Notes under the pieces: generated by a model | Databases searched by the model: none | The model's input: only the letters and a program-made list of their open reading frames with translations | What the model was told of the DNA's origin: nothing | From: Streptomyces sp. CB02959 | GTDB lineage: Bacteria; Actinomycetota; Actinomycetes; Streptomycetales; Streptomycetaceae | Direction of reading: 5' to 3' | Length of the DNA stretch: 35,721 bases | Assembly (NCBI RefSeq): GCF_002803155.1 | Contig: NZ_NNBP01000050.1 | Location: 1 to 35,721 of the forward strand | Position numbers and translations under genes: made by a program | Shown: piece by piece, positions 31,829 through 35,721 of the stretch | Numbering within the stretch: the stretch's first letter is position 1 | How the letters are laid out: each line of letters opens with the position of its first letter

Positions 31829-34800
31829 ATGCCCACGCGCAGTAACGACACCCTGGTGGTGCCGGTCGAGGTGGCCGCGCTCGCGGTGAACACCCGCACC
31901 CAAAACTCAGCCGGCACGTTCGTCTTCCACCGCTGGCACCCCAACTTCTTCCTGCTCCAGGACAACCGCATGCCCCCGGAGCCGGAGCCGTTCCAGATCA
32001 ACCCCTGGCCCGGCGAGGCCGAGCGGCGCGGGGCGTATGTGCAATGGCAGCTCCCCGAGGCACTCACCCGCGGCCGCCACGACGACCAAGACGGCGTCGA
32101 GGACTTCCCGCTGGTGCCGAACCGGTGGCTGGTCGTCCGCCACCAGGCGGCCTCCGACACCGTGCGCGCCTGGGTCGTCGAAAGCGACCACCTCGGGCTG
32201 CGGACCGGCACCGTCTCCTACCTCGACCCGGAGGCCGACGAGGTCACCGCCACCAAGATCGGCCGCCGCCACGACCTGACCACCGCCTCACCGTGGCGTG
32301 AACCCACCGACGCCCGTGAGCCGTTCCTGACCGCGCTGGGCCCCGGCCTGCTCACCTTCTCGGTCTTCCAGCCGTACAACGAGAACGTCTTCTCCCTCCA
32401 CGACACCCTGGACGACGTGCCGGGCAAGGACCGGCTGAGCTACCACGTGGTGGGCTGGCACGCCGACCCCGGCAGCGACATCCTCGCAGGACACGACGGC
32501 AAACTCACCGACCTGCTCGACAAGCTCGAATGGCTCGCCCCGGCCGCCACCAGCACCGTCAACCGCGCCCTCTACACCGGCAGCGTGCTCGGCATCGACT
32601 GGGAGCGCGAAGGCCCCCTCCCGCCCTCGGACATCGTCCCGGACCCGGACCAGGTCGCGGTATCCATCGGAAACTCCGCCGCCGAGGCCATGGCCGGCCT
32701 CATCGACGAAGCCGCCGGCCCCAGCGCCCTCACCGAGCAGGAGACCCGGCTGGTCCGCGCCTTCGCCCTGGGCACCCTCGACACCCTCGACCGCACCAAC
32801 GGCGACGAGCTGACCGACACCGCCGCCCACAACTCCGGCTTCGGGCCCGCCCCCGCCGGCTACACCTGGCACATCGCCGACCGCAGCGACCCCAACGCCC
32901 CCACGCCCCTCACGGCCACCGAACGCGCCCGCGAGCACGCCCTCGAACAGGACGTCGTCGCAGAGCTCAACCGCGTCCAGGCCGAACACGACGCGATGAC
33001 GGCCGACCTGGCCGCCGCGCAGGAACGCCTCTATCTGCTGTGGGCACTGTCCCAGGCTGAGAGGGTGCCACCGGCCTTCGCCGACCGAATCGACGACGAA
33101 CTCAACCCCGAACACGCCGACGGTGCCGCCGGACGCGTCGCCGACCTCATCACACGCCTGACCCAGATGCGCACCACGCGATCGATCCCCTGGGGCACCA
33201 CCCCCAAGGACCTGGAAGACAGCGCCGCCGAGTACGCCGCCGACCACGGCCTGCGTACCGACCACGTCCTGCAACGCGTTCCGCAGGCCCCGCACGAGCA
33301 GCCCGCCGACCCGGTCCTGATGCTCCAGGGTGCTCACCTGCACGCGCCCATGACCCGCGGCTCCTTCCTGCCGTGCCGCACCCCCGACCGGCTCATCACC
33401 AAGGTCGGCTCCATCACCGCCGCATCCGTCCAGGCGAGCGTGGCGAAGGTGAACACCGCCAACCTGCCCGCCCCCGTCCCCGGCCTGCTGACGGAGTTCT
33501 TCATCCTCGACCGCGCCACAGACCAAGGCGTGGATCTGGGAGATGCGACGGGTGCGCTGCCCGAGTACGGCACCGAGCCCTGGTGCCAGCCCTGGCAGCC
33601 GTTGTTCTTGCAGTGGGCCGTCGACTACACCGCCCTGCCTTACCGCGACGACACCGGCGAGCACTGGGCCTTCGACGGGACCCGCTACCGGTGGGACGGC
33701 ACCGGCGAGATCGCCGACCCGTTCGTCATCACCGGCCGCCAGGTCCTCGCCCCCACCGCCGGACACGACACCGAAGGCAAACTCGCCGCCCACGCCCGCC
33801 ACCGAGCCGACCTCCCAGACCTACGCGTCCTGCAAGAAGAGGTCCGCAACCTCGACATGCTCTCCCAACGCCTGGACGGCTTCTCCGCCTTCCTCGCCCA
33901 ACGCGACCCCCGCTCCACCCTGCGCCCCACCGGCACCATCGGCGACCTGGTCTCCCACGGCGACCACTACGCCCCCATGCCCGGCGCCGTCAAGTTCACG
34001 TTCCCCGGCCGTCCTCCGGAGGTCACCTCCTCCGAATTCTTCGAACTGCGCACGGGGCAGCTGGCGTTCACCCAACTCACCGTGGTCGACCGGTTCGGCC
34101 GCGCCGTCAACCTCTTCGACGACCCCCGCCACTTCAAGCCGTCCCGACCCAAGTCGATGATCCCCGACCACCCCGTGGAATCCTCCGACACCCACCGGTT
34201 CGTCGAACTGTCCCCGCGTCTGCTCCAGCCCGCCCGCCTCGGTTTCGGATTCCTCAACGCCACCAGCGACCAGGACGTCGACCTCACCCCGGGCGCCAAC
34301 CCCGTCTGTGCCTGGATCGTGCCCAACCGTCTCGACCGCACGCTCGCCTGCTACGACCCCACCGGCCGGCCCTGGGGCGAACTACGCACCATCATGCGAT
34401 CCGGCGGGGCCAAGGCCGTCGTGTGGGCGCCCCTGCCGGGCTCCGACGTCACCGACTTCGACCAGCTGGGGCAGCTCTCCCCGCACACCCGCGACCTGCT
34501 CGCCGCCATCGCCGAACGCGGCCCGGACACCTTCGACGCCGTCCGCGCCACCATCGACGACGCCCTGACCACCATCGACCCCGACGGCCCCGACGACGCC
34601 AGCCTCGGCTTCTTCCTCGGCCGCCCCCTCGCCCTGGTCCGCGCCCGCCTCGACCTCCAACTCAACGGCCCGGTGCGCACCTCATGCGGCTGGAACGAAG
34701 TCCTCGACCCCGGCCAACACGCTCCGGCCATGCCCGGCTGGGAGTGGATCGTCCGCCTCGGCCAGGCCACCGCCACCGACGACGGCCTCGTCGGCTACGT

Positions 34801-35278
34801 CCTGGGCGAGGACTACAACCACCTGGAAACCATCACCGACCCCGCCGGAAACCACGGCGGCTACCTGCGGCCCATCAGCACCGGCGACCGCCTCAAACTC
34901 GCCTTCGAAGGCACCAGCACCGCAACCGTCACGCTGCTGCTCGACCCCCGAGCCGCCGTCCACGCCACCACCGACATCCTCCCCGTCTCCTCGGTCCACG
35001 TCCCCTCCGAGTTCACCGCCGACGCGCTCGCCCGCATGGCGGTCTGCTTCCGCACCGGCCCCCTCCTCGCCCCCACCACACCCGACCCCCTCACCGCAGT
35101 CCTGCCCCACCCGGCCACCGCCACCGGCACCTGGACCTGGACCGAACCCACCGGCCCCGACAACACCTGGCGCACCCTCCCCATCACCGCCCCCGACTCC
35201 ACCGACATGCCCCTCGGCGACCCCGAGATCCGCTCCGGCTTCCTCGTCCTCGGCGACGCCGCCGACGCCACCCGCTGA
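31829..35278 (+). CDS. Hypothetical protein, 1149 aa, in the DUF6603 operon
   Basis: ATG 31829 with AAGGGA about 9 nt upstream. Very large, acidic, no signal peptide. The beta-rich N-terminus (TLVVPVEVAALAVNTRTQNS; FVFHRWHPNFFLLQDN) is followed by a likely coiled coil at about 370-410 (ALEQDVVAELNRVQAEHDAM). The later two thirds mix strands and short helices (HAPMTRGSFLPCRTPDRLIT; LAFTQLTVVDRFGRAVNLFD; LGFFLGRPLALVRARLDLQL). WVFDGT-type or protease signatures are absent. The region AFTQLTVVDRFGRAVNLFDD resembles parts of large structural or carbohydrate-type proteins only in general character. Function unknown; it ends 33 bp before the next gene. Confidence 0.65.
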   Translation: MPTRSNDTLVVPVEVAALAVNTRTQNSAGTFVFHRWHPNFFLLQDNRMPPEPEPFQINPWPGEAERRGAYVQWQLPEALTRGRHDDQDGVEDFPLVPNRWLVVRHQAASDTVRAWVVESDHLGLRTGTVSYLDPEADEVTATKIGRRHDLTTASPWREPTDAREPFLTALGPGLLTFSVFQPYNENVFSLHDTLDDVPGKDRLSYHVVGWHADPGSDILAGHDGKLTDLLDKLEWLAPAATSTVNRALYTGSVLGIDWEREGPLPPSDIVPDPDQVAVSIGNSAAEAMAGLIDEAAGPSALTEQETRLVRAFALGTLDTLDRTNGDELTDTAAHNSGFGPAPAGYTWHIADRSDPNAPTPLTATERAREHALEQDVVAELNRVQAEHDAMTADLAAAQERLYLLWALSQAERVPPAFADRIDDELNPEHADGAAGRVADLITRLTQMRTTRSIPWGTTPKDLEDSAAEYAADHGLRTDHVLQRVPQAPHEQPADPVLMLQGAHLHAPMTRGSFLPCRTPDRLITKVGSITAASVQASVAKVNTANLPAPVPGLLTEFFILDRATDQGVDLGDATGALPEYGTEPWCQPWQPLFLQWAVDYTALPYRDDTGEHWAFDGTRYRWDGTGEIADPFVITGRQVLAPTAGHDTEGKLAAHARHRADLPDLRVLQEEVRNLDMLSQRLDGFSAFLAQRDPRSTLRPTGTIGDLVSHGDHYAPMPGAVKFTFPGRPPEVTSSEFFELRTGQLAFTQLTVVDRFGRAVNLFDDPRHFKPSRPKSMIPDHPVESSDTHRFVELSPRLLQPARLGFGFLNATSDQDVDLTPGANPVCAWIVPNRLDRTLACYDPTGRPWGELRTIMRSGGAKAVVWAPLPGSDVTDFDQLGQLSPHTRDLLAAIAERGPDTFDAVRATIDDALTTIDPDGPDDASLGFFLGRPLALVRARLDLQLNGPVRTSCGWNEVLDPGQHAPAMPGWEWIVRLGQATATDDGLVGYVLGEDYNHLETITDPAGNHGGYLRPISTGDRLKLAFEGTSTATVTLLLDPRAAVHATTDILPVSSVHVPSEFTADALARMAVCFRTGPLLAPTTPDPLTAVLPHPATATGTWTWTEPTGPDNTWRTLPITAPDSTDMPLGDPEIRSGFLVLGDAADATR

Positions 35279-35311
35279 CTCAACACACCCGACACGGAAG
35301 GACCGACGGAC

Positions 35312-35721
35312 ATGGGCATCGTCACCCAGACCACCGCCGCCACGGACCCGGAAACGGCCGCCGACTTCGAAAGTCAGCTCCAGTACTCGCCCACCACCGT
35401 CCCCGACCCACTCACCGTCAGCCCGCCCAGCGGCACCGTCGAACTCGGCGACCTGATCATCGTCGGAAGCCGCATCTCCCCGACCCCGATCGAGACCAAC
35501 GAGATCTCCGTCTACGTGCCCATCGGCTCCGAGGCATGGCAACTCGTCCTCGACCTGACCGGCCTGCAAACCTCCATCAACCTCACCGGCTGGACCGCCA
35601 CCCCCGACCCGACCAACGAACGCATCCTGTTCAAACCCAACACCGGCCACGCCACCCTCACCCCCGAACAAGGCATCACCGTCCAACTCAACAAACTCCG
35701 CATCAACCGCCAGGTCGGCAC
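35312..35721 (+). CDS. Hypothetical protein, N-terminal part, runs off the window
   Basis: ATG 35312 with GGAAGGA about 8 nt upstream. At least 136 codons are open to the window end without a stop. The start MGIVTQTTAATDPETAADFE is hydrophilic, then strands alternate: SGTVELGDLIIVGSRISPTP; EISVYVPIGSEAWQLVLDLT; ATLTPEQGITVQLNKLRINR, which looks like an Ig-like or other beta-sandwich fold. No signal peptide. It is the fourth gene of the large-protein operon, sharing its strand and tight spacing. Confidence 0.7.
   Translation, partial: MGIVTQTTAATDPETAADFESQLQYSPTTVPDPLTVSPPSGTVELGDLIIVGSRISPTPIETNEISVYVPIGSEAWQLVLDLTGLQTSINLTGWTATPDPTNERILFKPNTGHATLTPEQGITVQLNKLRINRQVG

Noticed and set aside
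1..35721. tRNA, rRNA, CRISPR arrays and phage structural genes
   Set aside because: Scanned by eye for cloverleaf or CCA-type ends, repeat-spacer spacing and phage landmarks (terminase, portal, capsid) and found none; short RNAs could still be missed.

Overview
The window is very GC-rich, with G/C at most third codon positions, frequent GTG/TTG starts and many ATGA-coupled genes. Together with a WhiB-like protein, DUF317 proteins, MmyB-type regulators and a typical small streptomycete membrane protein, this points to a Streptomyces or close relative. It looks like an accessory region: no housekeeping operon, rRNA, tRNA, CRISPR array, integrase or transposase was recognised.

Region 1 (1-3100, minus strand) is a lasso-peptide locus. 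Two precursor genes (2802-2960 and 2598-2732) are followed by the cyclase (786-2528), the RRE protein B1 (487-792) and the start of the leader protease B2. B2 is cut off near 305-310, where it runs into the beginning of an unrelated forward-strand gene, so the locus appears broken at a recombination joint. No transporter is seen. Region 2 (3100-9500) holds an XRE regulator coupled to an M20-type hydrolase with altered metal ligands, a serine beta-lactamase-fold hydrolase, a NUDIX remnant, an unknown protein and an MmyB-type regulator.

Region 3 (9.5-18.2 kb) is a plasmid-like replication and mobilisation module read left to right: a perfect 23-bp-arm palindrome, leader hairpins, a 38-aa ORF, a winged-helix Rep-like gene with iteron-like repeats inside it, a zinc-finger protein, a WhiB-like protein, a membrane protein whose gene carries a dense GGGGACC array, small ORFs, MobC with two hairpins near its 5' end (oriT candidate), and a relaxase. 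No FtsK/Tra or type IV secretion genes are visible, so it would be mobilisable rather than self-transmissible. A zinc-ribbon protein and a lipoprotein follow.

Region 4 (19.0-26.6 kb) has a polymorphic toxin with a restriction-endonuclease-fold C-terminus and its presumed immunity gene, a four-gene operon of DUF317-type and Cys-rich proteins, a 55-aa membrane protein, and decayed genes for a 2H phosphoesterase and a P-loop ATPase/kinase. Region 5 (26.6 kb to the end) is a collinear run of very large, poorly characterised proteins: a DUF6603-type protein (972 aa), then 734 aa, 1149 aa and a fourth that leaves the window. I could assign no biochemical function to this last operon; it is the best candidate for an undescribed system. 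All family names come from reading the translations without database searches.
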